Assembly: GCF_001428075.1 (NCBI RefSeq)
Contig: NZ_LMSI01000001.1
Coordinates: 156,516 to 220,515, forward strand
DNA: 64,000 nt
Source of the DNA: Arthrobacter sp. Soil764
GTDB lineage: Bacteria > Actinomycetota > Actinomycetes > Actinomycetales > Micrococcaceae
Reading direction: 5' to 3'
A model generated the notes under the pieces. It did not search any database, had not been told where the DNA came from, and saw only the letters and a list, made by a program, of their open reading frames with translations. Shown piece after piece: positions 1-7,381 of this stretch. A program made the position numbers and the translations under genes. Each line of letters opens with the position of its first letter. Position 1 is the stretch's first letter.

Positions 1-2
1 CC

Positions 3-494
3 AGCCTGGGCATCAAGAGCGTTGCTGCCCTCGCAGCTGTGGACCCCAATGACCTTGTCCCGGAGTTCGGCCCCAAAATGGGTCCCTGGTACGCCCAGCT
101 TGGGCGGGGTGATGGTGCCCGGGTGGTCGACGATACCCCGTGGGTGGCGCGGGGCCACAGCCGTGAGACCACCTTCCAGCACGACCTGACAGATGCTGCA
201 GAAATTGACGACGCCGTCAGGGAGTTGGCTGCGCGGGTACTGGAGGATGTCGCTGCCGAGGGACGGCCGGTGGTTGGCCTGACGCTGAAAGTGCGGTATG
301 CCCCGTTCAGCACCACCACCTTCGGCCGGAAGATCCCGGCGACGCCGGATCCCGCCGTCGTCCTGGCGACGGCGCTCGATCTGGTGTCGAAAATCGAGCC
401 GGGCCGCCCGGTCCGCCTGCTCGGCCTCCGGGCAGAAATGACCATGCCCGAGGATTCCCGGAAGGGACACACTCCCACCCGCAGCGGCTGGTAA
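3..494 (+). CDS. dinB: DNA polymerase IV, C-terminal part (partial)
   Basis: The reading frame is open from the left edge, and 163 residues of the C-terminal end are visible. It starts inside the helix-hairpin-helix region (LGIKSVAALAAV), continues through FGPKMGPWYAQLGRG and ends in the little-finger domain (GHSRETTFQHDL, then PVRLLGLRAEM). These are features of Y-family Pol IV, which bypasses damaged template bases. The catalytic palm lies outside the window. The actinobacterial type of tail (DSRKGHTPTRSGW) is intact. A 62-bp palindromic element and a hairpin follow the stop. The family is clear; the choice of Pol IV over another Y-family member rests on the little-finger sequence. Confidence 0.85.
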   Translation, partial: SLGIKSVAALAAVDPNDLVPEFGPKMGPWYAQLGRGDGARVVDDTPWVARGHSRETTFQHDLTDAAEIDDAVRELAARVLEDVAAEGRPVVGLTLKVRYAPFSTTTFGRKIPATPDPAVVLATALDLVSKIEPGRPVRLLGLRAEMTMPEDSRKGHTPTRSGW

Positions 495-498
495 ACCC

Positions 499-560
499 CA
501 TCGATTGCTGAGCAGGTGCCGTTATGAGGCCCCAAAACGGCATGTACTCGGCAATGGATG
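499..560. repeat. 62-bp dispersed palindromic element, copy 1
   Basis: An imperfect palindrome that begins CATCGATTGCT, has a core with TGCCGTT and AAAACGGCA, and ends GGCAATGGATG. Three further copies of exactly the same length lie at 18126-18187, 28621-28682 and 30758-30819. It sits between the convergent dinB and csbD genes and looks like a REP-type intergenic repeat that can fold into a long hairpin. Confidence 0.7.
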
Positions 561-576
561 TCGTCTGGACAGCGAA

Positions 577-607
577 ACGGCGGTGGATCCACTGGATCCA
601 CCGCCGT
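577..607. terminator. Perfect hairpin between dinB and csbD
   Basis: A perfect 14-bp stem (acggcggtggatcc paired with ggatccaccgccgt) with a 3-nt loop. There is no long U-run. Its place between convergent genes suggests a bidirectional terminator. Confidence 0.6.
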
Positions 608-653
608 CGGGCTGCTGCAGCACGCCGTTCGCTACGGCTGCACCAGCAAGGAA

Positions 654-830
654 CTAGTCCCGCTTGAACTCGTCCTTGACATTTTCGCCGACCTTCTTGG
701 CATCTGCCTTGACCTGGTCGGCCTGGCCTTCTGCCTTCAGACGGTCGTTATCGGTCACGTTGCCTGCAGCTTCCTTGGCCTTGCCGCCAAGGTCCTCTGC
801 CGCGTTACTGATCTTGTCTCCGAGGCCCAT
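654..830 (-). CDS. CsbD family stress protein
   Basis: A 58-residue protein reading MGLGDKISNAAEDLGGKAKE through NDRLKAEGQADQ to DEFKRD. This is the lysine/alanine/glutamate-rich amphipathic pattern of the CsbD family of general-stress proteins of unknown biochemical role, and its length is typical. A strong ribosome binding site (AAAGGAGG, positions 839-846) lies about 9 nt before the ATG. About 50-67 bp upstream is a divided copy of the AGTAAGC motif that also precedes four other genes in this window, so the gene probably belongs to a stress regulon. The family call is firm; the regulation is inferred. Confidence 0.85.
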   Translation of the reverse strand: MGLGDKISNAAEDLGGKAKEAAGNVTDNDRLKAEGQADQVKADAKKVGENVKDEFKRD

Positions 831-878
831 GGTTCCGGCCTCCTTTCGTTTCCGTCGATCAACCGTGCCCTTTCACGA

Positions 879-897
879 TAAGCAAAGCCTGCTTACT
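879..897 (-). promoter_or_regulatory. AGTAAGC-type site upstream of csbD
   Basis: On the minus strand AGTAAGC and GCTTA are separated by 7 bases, a looser spacing than the 2-base gap of the best copies at 48808-48823 and 59991-60006. It lies 49-67 bp before the csbD start. Candidate operator or activator site. Confidence 0.4.
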
Positions 898-958
898 ATT
901 TCAAGTCCCCGGCTTGCCCGCGCTGTTCCTTGTCGGTGCCCGCCGCTAGGCTCGGGCC

Positions 959-1633
959 ATGGATAAAGTGCGCGGCAGGGGTGTGGCCAAAGTGGTTCCG
1001 CCCCGGCTTTCCCCCGTGGGGCTGCAGGACCTCGAGGACCATCCGGAACACGAGTTCCGGCGCGGCGGGAGGCATGAGAACGCGCGGTTCAGCCGTCCCG
1101 CGGCTGAGGGACTGGACCTGGGAGGTGCGGTCTTCGCCGAATGCGAATTCGATGCCCCGTCCTTTAACGAGACCCAGCTCCGCGGCGCCTCGTTCCGCGA
1201 CTGTATCCTCGCGGAGCTGTATGCGCCGGTGTTCAGGGGCGCCCGCAGCACCTGGCAGGAGGTGGAGTTCCGGAATCCCCGCCTGGGGTCCGCGGAACTG
1301 TACGAAAGCGGCTGGCAGTCCGTCCGGATCGACGGCGGGAAGCTGGACTTCCTCAACCTCCGTGGCGCCAAGCTCACGGACGTGCTGATCACGGGCTGCA
1401 TCATCAATGAACTTGACCTTGGTGCCGCCGTGGCAACCCGCGTGAAGCTCGTGGACTGCACCGTGGGAACGCTGGACCTGACCGGAGCCAAGCTGAAGGA
1501 CTTCGACCTCAGGGGTACGGAATTCCGCAGGGTCAGCGGACTGGGGAGCCTGGCCGGCATGGTCATAGACGACTACCAGCTGGGACTCCTCGCGCCGCTC
1601 ATGGCCGCGCACCTGGGGGTGACCGTCCTGTAA
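959..1633 (+). CDS. Pentapeptide repeat protein
   Basis: A 224-residue protein. From about residue 45 it shows recurring pentads with the A(D/N)LXX pattern, for example GLDLGGAVFAECEF, GASFRDCIL, FLNLRGAKLTDVLI and TLDLTGAKLKDFDLRG. Such repeats fold into a right-handed quadrilateral beta-helix; some members protect DNA gyrase, but most have no known function. The N-terminal 45 residues are basic and lack the repeat. There is no signal peptide, so it is probably cytoplasmic. It is monocistronic. The ATG lacks a strong ribosome binding site, so the start is likely but not certain. Confidence 0.8.
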   Translation: MDKVRGRGVAKVVPPRLSPVGLQDLEDHPEHEFRRGGRHENARFSRPAAEGLDLGGAVFAECEFDAPSFNETQLRGASFRDCILAELYAPVFRGARSTWQEVEFRNPRLGSAELYESGWQSVRIDGGKLDFLNLRGAKLTDVLITGCIINELDLGAAVATRVKLVDCTVGTLDLTGAKLKDFDLRGTEFRRVSGLGSLAGMVIDDYQLGLLAPLMAAHLGVTVL

Positions 1634-1666
1634 CTGGATGCGCACCCACGGACTCCCGTGTACCAT

Positions 1667-1688
1667 TTACAGAACGAACGGTCGGTAA
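1667..1688. promoter_or_regulatory. PaaR-type operator, site 1
   Basis: A 22-bp imperfect palindrome with outer arms TTAC and GTAA around GAACGAACGGTCGG. Sixteen of the 22 bases are symmetric. It ends 63 bp upstream of the thiolase start and closely resembles the sites at 11020-11041, 16138-16159 and 18022-18043 in front of other paa genes. Confidence 0.65.
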
Positions 1689-1751
1689 GTGGATCATCCC
1701 ACTGCGCCGCCCGCCGATGACAGTGCTGTTTATCGCGTGAAGGGTGTTTCC

Positions 1752-2978
1752 ATGGCTGCAACCGCAGGTCCGCAGGCTTTCCTTGTAGGCGGGGTCCGAA
1801 CGCCCGTGGGCAGGTACGGGGGCGCCCTGTCCTCCGTGCGCCCGGACGACCTTGCGGCCTTGGTGGTCCGGGAAGCCGTGGAACGCGCCGGCCTGGATCC
1901 CGAAAGCATTGACGAGGTCATTCTCGGCAATGCGAACGGCGCGGGGGAGGAGAACCGGAACGTTGCCCGGATGGCCACCCTGCTGGCCGGGCTGCCGCTG
2001 CACGTTCCCGGGATCACCGTCAACCGGCTCTGCGCCTCCGGCCTGAGCGCCATCATCCAGGCCAGCCACATGATCAAGGCAGGAGCCGCCGACATTGTCA
2101 TCGCCGGCGGCGTTGAATCCATGAGCCGGGCACCCTGGGTCCAGGAGAAGCCCGCCGCCGCATTTGCCAAGCCGGGCCAGATTTTCGACACCTCGATCGG
2201 CTGGCGGTTCACCAACCCGCACTTCCAGCACGGCGGACTGTCCCGCGACGGGAAGATGACCTACTCCATGCCTGAAACGGCTGAGGAAGTGGCCAGGGTG
2301 GACGGCATCTCCCGCGAGGACGCTGACGCGTTCGCGGTCCGCTCCCACCAGTTGGCCCTGGACGCCATCCAGGCCGGCCGCTTCAAAGACGAGATCGTCC
2401 CGGTGACCGTCAAGTCCCGCAAATCCGAGACCGTGGTGGACACGGACGAGGGCCCGCGTGCCGGCACCAGCATGGACGTTCTGGCGGGACTCAAACCCGT
2501 GGCGCACGGCGGATCCGTGGTCACGGCCGGGAACTCCTCGTCCCTCAACGACGGCGCCTCGGCGATCATCGTGGCGTCGGAAGCAGCCATTGAACGGCTG
2601 GGCCTGACCCCCCGCGCCCGCATCATCGACGGCGCCTCCGCCGGCTGCGAACCGGAGATCATGGGCATCGGTCCCGTCCCCGCCACCCAGAAAGTGCTCA
2701 AGCGAAGCGGCCTGAGCGTAGGTGACCTGTCCGCCGTCGAACTCAACGAGGCCTTTGCCACGCAGTCCCTGGCCTGCATCCGGCGCCTGGGCCTGGAACC
2801 GGAGATCGTCAACCGCGACGGCGGAGCGATCGCCCTGGGGCATCCGCTGGGTTCCAGCGGCTCACGGCTTGCCATCACCCTGCTGGGCCGGATGGAACGC
2901 GAAGATGCCCGGATCGGCCTGGCCACCATGTGCGTGGGCGTTGGCCAGGGCACCGCGATGCTGCTGGAGAAGATCTGA
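1752..2978 (+). CDS. paaJ: Thiolase, probable 3-oxoadipyl-CoA thiolase of phenylacetate catabolism
   Basis: A 408-residue type I (degradative) thiolase. The acyl-accepting cysteine is C94 (VNRLCASG); the other two active-site residues are H364 (ALGHPLGSSG) and C394 (MCVGVGQG). Thiolases of this group cleave 3-oxoacyl-CoA with CoA. The two downstream genes (hydratase, dehydrogenase) complete a beta-oxidation module, and the PaaR-type site upstream plus paaZ, paaK and paaI nearby point to the last step of phenylacetate degradation. The ATG at 1752 is preferred over an upstream GTG at 1689 because conserved sequence begins there and AAGGG precedes it. The exact substrate is inferred. Confidence 0.8.
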   Translation: MAATAGPQAFLVGGVRTPVGRYGGALSSVRPDDLAALVVREAVERAGLDPESIDEVILGNANGAGEENRNVARMATLLAGLPLHVPGITVNRLCASGLSAIIQASHMIKAGAADIVIAGGVESMSRAPWVQEKPAAAFAKPGQIFDTSIGWRFTNPHFQHGGLSRDGKMTYSMPETAEEVARVDGISREDADAFAVRSHQLALDAIQAGRFKDEIVPVTVKSRKSETVVDTDEGPRAGTSMDVLAGLKPVAHGGSVVTAGNSSSLNDGASAIIVASEAAIERLGLTPRARIIDGASAGCEPEIMGIGPVPATQKVLKRSGLSVGDLSAVELNEAFATQSLACIRRLGLEPEIVNRDGGAIALGHPLGSSGSRLAITLLGRMEREDARIGLATMCVGVGQGTAMLLEKI

Positions 2979-3787
2979 TGGGGGTCGGCGTCCACCTGGC
3001 ATCGGAAAACTTCGCCGCCCTGCTGGTGGAGGAGCGGGATGACCGGGTGGTGGTGCTGCTTAACCGGCCCGAGGTAAAGAACGCCATCGACCAGCAGATG
3101 GTGGATGAGCTCCATACCGTCTGCGCGGCGTTGGAACAGAACCCCAAGGTGCTGATCATCGCCGGCGTGGATGGAGTCTTCGCCTCCGGCGCAGACATCG
3201 CCCAGCTGCGCGAGCGGCGCCGGGATGATGCCCTGCAGGGAATCAACTCCACCATTTTCGTCCGGATTGCCAAACTGCCTATGCCGGTCATCGCCGCGCT
3301 GGACGGTTACTGCCTGGGCGGGGGCGCCGAACTGGCCTATGCCGCCGACTTCCGGATCGGCACCCCCAACGTACGCATCGGCAACCCGGAAACAGGCCTC
3401 GGAATTCTGGCTGCTGCCGGTGCCAGCTGGCGGCTTAAGGAACTCGTGGGCGAACCCCTGGCCAAGCAGATTCTGTTGGCTGGACTGGTTCTCGGCGCAG
3501 ACGAGGCCCGTGCCGCCAACCTCATCACTGAAATCCACGACCCCGCGGATCTTTTGGATGCAGCCCACAGCCTGGCCAACAGGATTGGCCGGCAGGACCC
3601 ACTGGCGGTACGGATCACCAAGTCTGTGTTCCACGCCCCCGCGGAAGCCCATCCGCTCATCGACCAGCTGGCCCAGGGAATCCTGTTCGAATCCCAGGCC
3701 AAGTTCGACCGCATGCAGGCATTCCTGGACCGCAACGCAGCGAAGAAGGCCAACGCCGCCTCCACCATTCCAGCCGACGGAAAGTAG
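2978..3787 (+). CDS. Enoyl-CoA hydratase/isomerase (crotonase family)
   Basis: A 269-residue crotonase-fold protein. Oxyanion-hole segments are FASGADIAQL and GYCLGGGAELAYAADFRIG. The first catalytic acid of hydratases is present (NPETGLG), but where classical hydratases carry the second glutamate this protein reads EPLAKQILLAG, with glutamine. It may therefore act as an isomerase or a modified hydratase; PaaF- or PaaG-like roles both fit. Its ATG overlaps the thiolase stop (TGATG), which indicates translational coupling. It is the second gene of a three-gene operon behind a PaaR-type operator. Confidence 0.8.
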   Translation: MGVGVHLASENFAALLVEERDDRVVVLLNRPEVKNAIDQQMVDELHTVCAALEQNPKVLIIAGVDGVFASGADIAQLRERRRDDALQGINSTIFVRIAKLPMPVIAALDGYCLGGGAELAYAADFRIGTPNVRIGNPETGLGILAAAGASWRLKELVGEPLAKQILLAGLVLGADEARAANLITEIHDPADLLDAAHSLANRIGRQDPLAVRITKSVFHAPAEAHPLIDQLAQGILFESQAKFDRMQAFLDRNAAKKANAASTIPADGK

Positions 3788-3790
3788 ACC

Positions 3791-4663
3791 ATGAGCAAGC
3801 TTGAAGTTCCCGCCAACCTTCCCACTTCTGTCGGCGTGCTGGGCGGCGGCCGCATGGGCGCCGGCATTGCCCACGCCTTCCTGATCAAAGGCGCCGACGT
3901 GCTGGTGGTGGAGCGCGACGAACAATCGGCGGAGGCCGCCAGGGAACGGGTGGAGTCCGCGGCCGCGAAGAGCATTGAGCGAGGTGTGACCGATGCAAAC
4001 CTCGATGAGATGGTGTCCCGGCTGACCGTCGGGGTGGACTATGACGCCTTCAAGGACCGCCAGCTGGTGGTGGAAGCCGTCCCGGAAGACTGGGACCTGA
4101 AAGTTTCCGCGCTGCGGGGCATCGAGGAACGGCTGGCCGAAGACGCCTTCATCGCCTCCAACACCTCGTCGCTGTCCGTCAACGGGCTGGCCCGCGAACT
4201 GAAGCGGCCGGAGAACTTCCTGGGCCTGCACTTCTTCAACCCCGTGCCCGCCTCCACCCTCATCGAAGTGGTGCTGGGCGAGCGCACATCTCCCGAACTT
4301 GCCGCCGCGGCGAAAAAGTGGGTGGAAGCACTCGGCAAGACCGCCGTCGTCGTCAATGATGCTCCGGGCTTCGCGTCATCACGCCTTGGCATAGCCATTG
4401 CACTTGAGGCCATGCGGATGGTGGAGGAAGGCGTGGCGTCCGCGGAAGACATCGATGCCGCCATGGTCCTGGGCTACAAGCACCCCACCGGGCCCCTGAA
4501 GACTACGGACATTGTGGGACTGGACGTCCGCCTGGGCATCGCCGAGTACCTGCACTCCACCCTGGGCGAGCGGTTCGCGCCCCCGCAGATCCTCAAGGAC
4601 AAGGTGGCCCGGGGCGAACTGGGGCGCAAAGCGGGCAAGGGCTTTTTCGACTGGCCCAGCTAG
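3791..4663 (+). CDS. paaH: 3-hydroxyacyl-CoA dehydrogenase (PaaH/Hbd type)
   Basis: A 290-residue single-domain enzyme of the 3-hydroxybutyryl-CoA dehydrogenase type. It has an N-terminal Rossmann motif (GVLGGGRMGAGIAHAF), the catalytic-histidine segment (LHFFNPVPAS), the C-terminal-domain segment DAPGFASSRLG and a normal end (GRKAGKGFFDWPS). It oxidises a 3-hydroxyacyl-CoA with NAD, here probably 3-hydroxyadipyl-CoA, to feed the adjacent thiolase. It starts 3 bases after the crotonase gene. The operon order is thiolase, hydratase, dehydrogenase. The family is firm; the phenylacetate role comes from context. Confidence 0.85.
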   Translation: MSKLEVPANLPTSVGVLGGGRMGAGIAHAFLIKGADVLVVERDEQSAEAARERVESAAAKSIERGVTDANLDEMVSRLTVGVDYDAFKDRQLVVEAVPEDWDLKVSALRGIEERLAEDAFIASNTSSLSVNGLARELKRPENFLGLHFFNPVPASTLIEVVLGERTSPELAAAAKKWVEALGKTAVVVNDAPGFASSRLGIAIALEAMRMVEEGVASAEDIDAAMVLGYKHPTGPLKTTDIVGLDVRLGIAEYLHSTLGERFAPPQILKDKVARGELGRKAGKGFFDWPS

Positions 4664-4672
4664 GAGCGTTGG

Positions 4673-4906
4673 CTAGTCGAAGAAACCCACAATGTAGCCG
4701 ATGAAGTACAGGAGGCACAGCACGACCACGACGCCGATAATGGCAATCCACAGGAACTGCGTGCCCTTCCTGGTGCCATGCTCGTCATGACCCTGCGGGC
4801 CCGCCGTTGATGCCTCTCCCGGCGGAGTTTCGCCCGGCGGAACCCCGCCGCCAGGCTCAAGGCCGGTGACCTTGTCGTCCTCGGGATCCGGATTGGTTCC
4901 TGACAA
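4673..4906 (-). CDS. Small single-pass membrane protein (DUF6480-like)
   Basis: A 77-residue protein. The N-terminal 50 residues are hydrophilic with a proline/glycine-rich core (NPDPEDDK, then GLEPGGGVPPGETPPGE), followed by one transmembrane helix (FLWIAIIGVVVVLCLLYFIG) and a short tail. The composition matches the actinobacterial DUF6480 family, whose function is unknown. It converges on the dehydrogenase gene and is divergent from the acetyltransferase. Nothing in the sequence gives a role. Confidence 0.7.
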   Translation of the reverse strand: MSGTNPDPEDDKVTGLEPGGGVPPGETPPGEASTAGPQGHDEHGTRKGTQFLWIAIIGVVVVLCLLYFIGYIVGFFD

Positions 4907-4979
4907 AATAACTCCCTCGCTCGACGTCGTGGTGCTTCCCCAGCGTAACCCGCCAGGTGAGCGGGCCTAGGCTGGGGAA

Positions 4980-5588
4980 GTGACTTTCCTTGAACCCCTT
5001 ACCCTGACCGGCCGCCATGTAATCCTGGAGCCGCTCGCGGAGGAGCATCACGACGGCCTGGTGGACGCCGCCACCGACGGCGGGCTCTGGAAGCTTTGGT
5101 ACACCTCTGTCCCGGCTCCGGACGCCATGGCGGCGGAGATCCGGCGGCGGCTCTCGCTGCAGGAGCAGGGAACCATGCTCCCGTTCACCACCCGGCTGAT
5201 CGACGCCGCTACCGGCGGACCGGGCCGGATCATCGGCATGACCACCTACATGAACATCGACGCCGCAACCCCGCGCGTGGAGATCGGCTCCACCTGGAAT
5301 GCGGCGTCGGCGCAGGGGACCGGCACCAACCCGGATTCCAAGCTGCTGCTGCTCAGGCACGCCTTCGAAGTGATCGGTTGCCCCGCTGTTGAGTTCCGCA
5401 CGCACTGGCTGAACCACCAGTCACGGGAGGCGATTGCCCGGCTCGGCGCCAAACAGGACGGCGTGCTCCGCAGCCATTCGAGGACCAGCGACGGAAACCT
5501 CCGGGACACCGTGGTGTTCTCCATCCTGGACCACGAATGGCCTGCCGTCCGCGCCGGGCTTGAGTACCGGCTGGCCCGGCGCGGCTAA
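4980..5588 (+). CDS. GNAT family N-acetyltransferase (RimJ/RimL-like)
   Basis: A 202-residue protein starting with GTG. It has the RimJ/RimL pattern: an N-terminal LTGRHVILEPLAEEHHDGLVDA, a central strand ending RVEIGSTWNAASAQGTGTNPDSKLLLLRHAFE (acetyl-CoA loop region) and then RTHWLNHQSREAIARLGAKQDGVLRSH. It would transfer an acetyl group to a protein N-terminus or a small amine. The usual Q/RxxGxG/A loop is degenerate (AQGTGT), which is common in this branch. Monocistronic; substrate unknown. Confidence 0.8.
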   Translation: MTFLEPLTLTGRHVILEPLAEEHHDGLVDAATDGGLWKLWYTSVPAPDAMAAEIRRRLSLQEQGTMLPFTTRLIDAATGGPGRIIGMTTYMNIDAATPRVEIGSTWNAASAQGTGTNPDSKLLLLRHAFEVIGCPAVEFRTHWLNHQSREAIARLGAKQDGVLRSHSRTSDGNLRDTVVFSILDHEWPAVRAGLEYRLARRG

Positions 5589-5598
5589 GGCAGCATGC

Positions 5599-6504
5599 CT
5601 AAAGTCGCACGAGTTGGCCGAGCCTCACCGACGCGAGCAATGCAGAGGCATAGGCCCGGTGCCCGGCCTTGTTCGGGTGGAAGCTTCGCGGATCAAGCTG
5701 AACTGTGCCAGTTGAATCGACATAAGCGGCGAAGAAGATCCAAGGATCCCCCGAATTGACCTCATGCCCGGCGAACCGGTCAGTCACGTCAACGTAAACG
5801 GCGTTCGTGCCGTAGTTCTCATTCGCGAAGTTGACCGCATCCTCAATCGCCCCGTTGATGGCCAGGGTTCCGAGGTTGATTAGCTCCTGGCTCGTCAGGG
5901 GGATGGGGAGGGGAATGATCGGGTCAGTTGTGTCGAAGAGCTGTGGGTATCCCAATACGACGATCGTCGCATGCGGTGCGGCTGTCTGGATCGCCTTGTA
6001 TGTTTCAGCTAACGCCAGGGTGATCGCACTCAGGCTCGCCTCTGAGGTCGCCGCAGTGACGGCATTCCTGCAATCTGTTGGGCTCAACGTCGCGCAGATT
6101 CCGATTATCTGTGCAAATCCCAAATCGTTCGCGCCTGCTGTGAAACTCACCAGTTCGGCATCCGCCAAAGCGGCCAGCGTCTCGGGGTCACTGAGCTGTG
6201 CGGCCACGCTTGTTGGCCCGCCTGTGAGCTCTGCACCGCTGCAAGCGGCGTTCACGAGCAGGTTTACACGACCCGTCTTAGCCACAATGTCCACATAGCC
6301 GCCGGAGGTCTGGATGCAGGTTTTAGTTTCGTCATAGGGTCCGGCGCCAATGCCAGCGGTATAGGAATCACCGAGGGCGACGTAGTCCACCTTTGGAGCC
6401 GGTGCCGCTTCGGCTGGAATGGCCGCAAGGCCCGACGCCATCACCAGGCTGGCGAGGCCGGCGGCGAAAGCCGGGATTCGGCGTCGTAATAGAGCATTTC
6501 CCAT
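5599..6504 (-). CDS. Secreted SGNH/GDSL hydrolase (lipase/esterase-like)
   Basis: A 301-residue protein with a signal peptide (MGNALLRRRIPAFAAG, hydrophobic core, AEAAPAPK). SGNH blocks are visible: GDSYTAG with the nucleophilic serine, NAACSGAELTGG, AGANDLGF with the oxyanion asparagine, and HPNKAGHRAYA with the catalytic His. Several cysteines suggest disulfides, as in Streptomyces-type extracellular lipases. It likely hydrolyses ester bonds outside the cell. The start at 6504 has AAAGGGGA before it; a longer frame upstream has no good signal. Bases 5941-6060 are 60% G+C against 72% in 7021-7140 of the next gene, which hints at acquisition by transfer. Confidence 0.85.
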   Translation of the reverse strand: MGNALLRRRIPAFAAGLASLVMASGLAAIPAEAAPAPKVDYVALGDSYTAGIGAGPYDETKTCIQTSGGYVDIVAKTGRVNLLVNAACSGAELTGGPTSVAAQLSDPETLAALADAELVSFTAGANDLGFAQIIGICATLSPTDCRNAVTAATSEASLSAITLALAETYKAIQTAAPHATIVVLGYPQLFDTTDPIIPLPIPLTSQELINLGTLAINGAIEDAVNFANENYGTNAVYVDVTDRFAGHEVNSGDPWIFFAAYVDSTGTVQLDPRSFHPNKAGHRAYASALLASVRLGQLVRL

Positions 6505-6673
6505 TGGGGTCCCCTTTGAACATGAGTCACATTGAGTAGCTTGCGTTGCAAGAGTATTGCCCGGTGGATTGACGCTGTGGGGCCTTTGTACCCTTACCGG
6601 CCGCGTTTTTTTGTGACGTGCAGCATTCAGGAGCGTGTGGTTAGCTGTCCGGGTGAACAAACTTGGCAGGCCC

Positions 6674-7381
6674 ATGGACTGGGATGGAGCTGTCAACGCA
6701 TGGCACGTTTCGGGAGGTATCTACCGGATGGGCCGGCGTGAGTGGCTGACTGAAGCAGGCTGGAAGCAGGTGTTCGACGACGGCGTCCGCACCGTGGTGG
6801 ACCTTCGCAACACTGCGGAGGGGCGGCGCCGGGACAACGATCCCGTGGTGCCGGCCGATGCCTGGGCAGGCATCGACGTGGTGCAGGCACCCACGGAGGA
6901 GCCCGGTGATCCACGCTTCACCGACGTCACCGGCCCTTACTTGAACGATCCGGCCCACTACGCCGAAAACGCCCGGCTCTTTCCGGAGAAGCTGGTGGGC
7001 GTCTTCCGGAGCATCGCCCTGGCCGCTCCGAAGGGGAAGGTCCTGCTGCACTGTGCCGCTGGCCGCGACCGCAGTGGACTCGTCGCCGCCCTGATCCAGG
7101 ACCTGGCGGGAGACTCCGACGAGGCCATCGCCGACGGCTACCGGCGGGCAGCCCGCGGCATCAATGAGCGCTACCGCACCCACGGGCCACCCCACAGCCG
7201 CGAGCGGTACCTGACTGAGCCGGAACTGGCGCCCCTGCTGGAGCAGCGCGGGCTCGCGGTGGTCGCGTTTGTCCGCGGTCTGGACACCCGGAACTACCTG
7301 CTCTCGAATGGACTCAGCCCTTCGGAACTGGACGCTGTCCTGGTGCTGTCCGGAGCTGCCTACGCAAAGGAACCACGATGA
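6674..7381 (+). CDS. Tyrosine-protein phosphatase (DSP-like)
   Basis: About 235 residues with the phosphatase P-loop HCAAGRDRSG (HCxxGxxRS) and an upstream general-acid region (VVDLRNTAEGRRRDNDP). This is the bacterial tyrosine/lipid phosphatase family that includes MptpB-like enzymes. The start is uncertain: ATG 6674 begins the conserved MDWDGAVNA, while GTG 6653 is also possible. The stop overlaps the ATG of the next gene (ATGA at 7378-7381), so the phosphatase and the secreted protease are translationally coupled; why a cytoplasmic phosphatase is tied to a surface protease is not evident. Confidence 0.8.
   Translation: MDWDGAVNAWHVSGGIYRMGRREWLTEAGWKQVFDDGVRTVVDLRNTAEGRRRDNDPVVPADAWAGIDVVQAPTEEPGDPRFTDVTGPYLNDPAHYAENARLFPEKLVGVFRSIALAAPKGKVLLHCAAGRDRSGLVAALIQDLAGDSDEAIADGYRRAARGINERYRTHGPPHSRERYLTEPELAPLLEQRGLAVVAFVRGLDTRNYLLSNGLSPSELDAVLVLSGAAYAKEPR

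Noticed and set aside
3680..3700. tRNA-like TGTTCGAATCCCAGGCC string
   Set aside because: It lies inside the crotonase gene and no acceptor or anticodon stems surround it.
2261..4231. 656-codon open frame on the minus strand opposite the thiolase, hydratase and dehydrogenase genes
   Set aside because: It is a mirror frame of three well-supported genes in G+C-rich DNA; its protein has no family features and no ribosome binding site.
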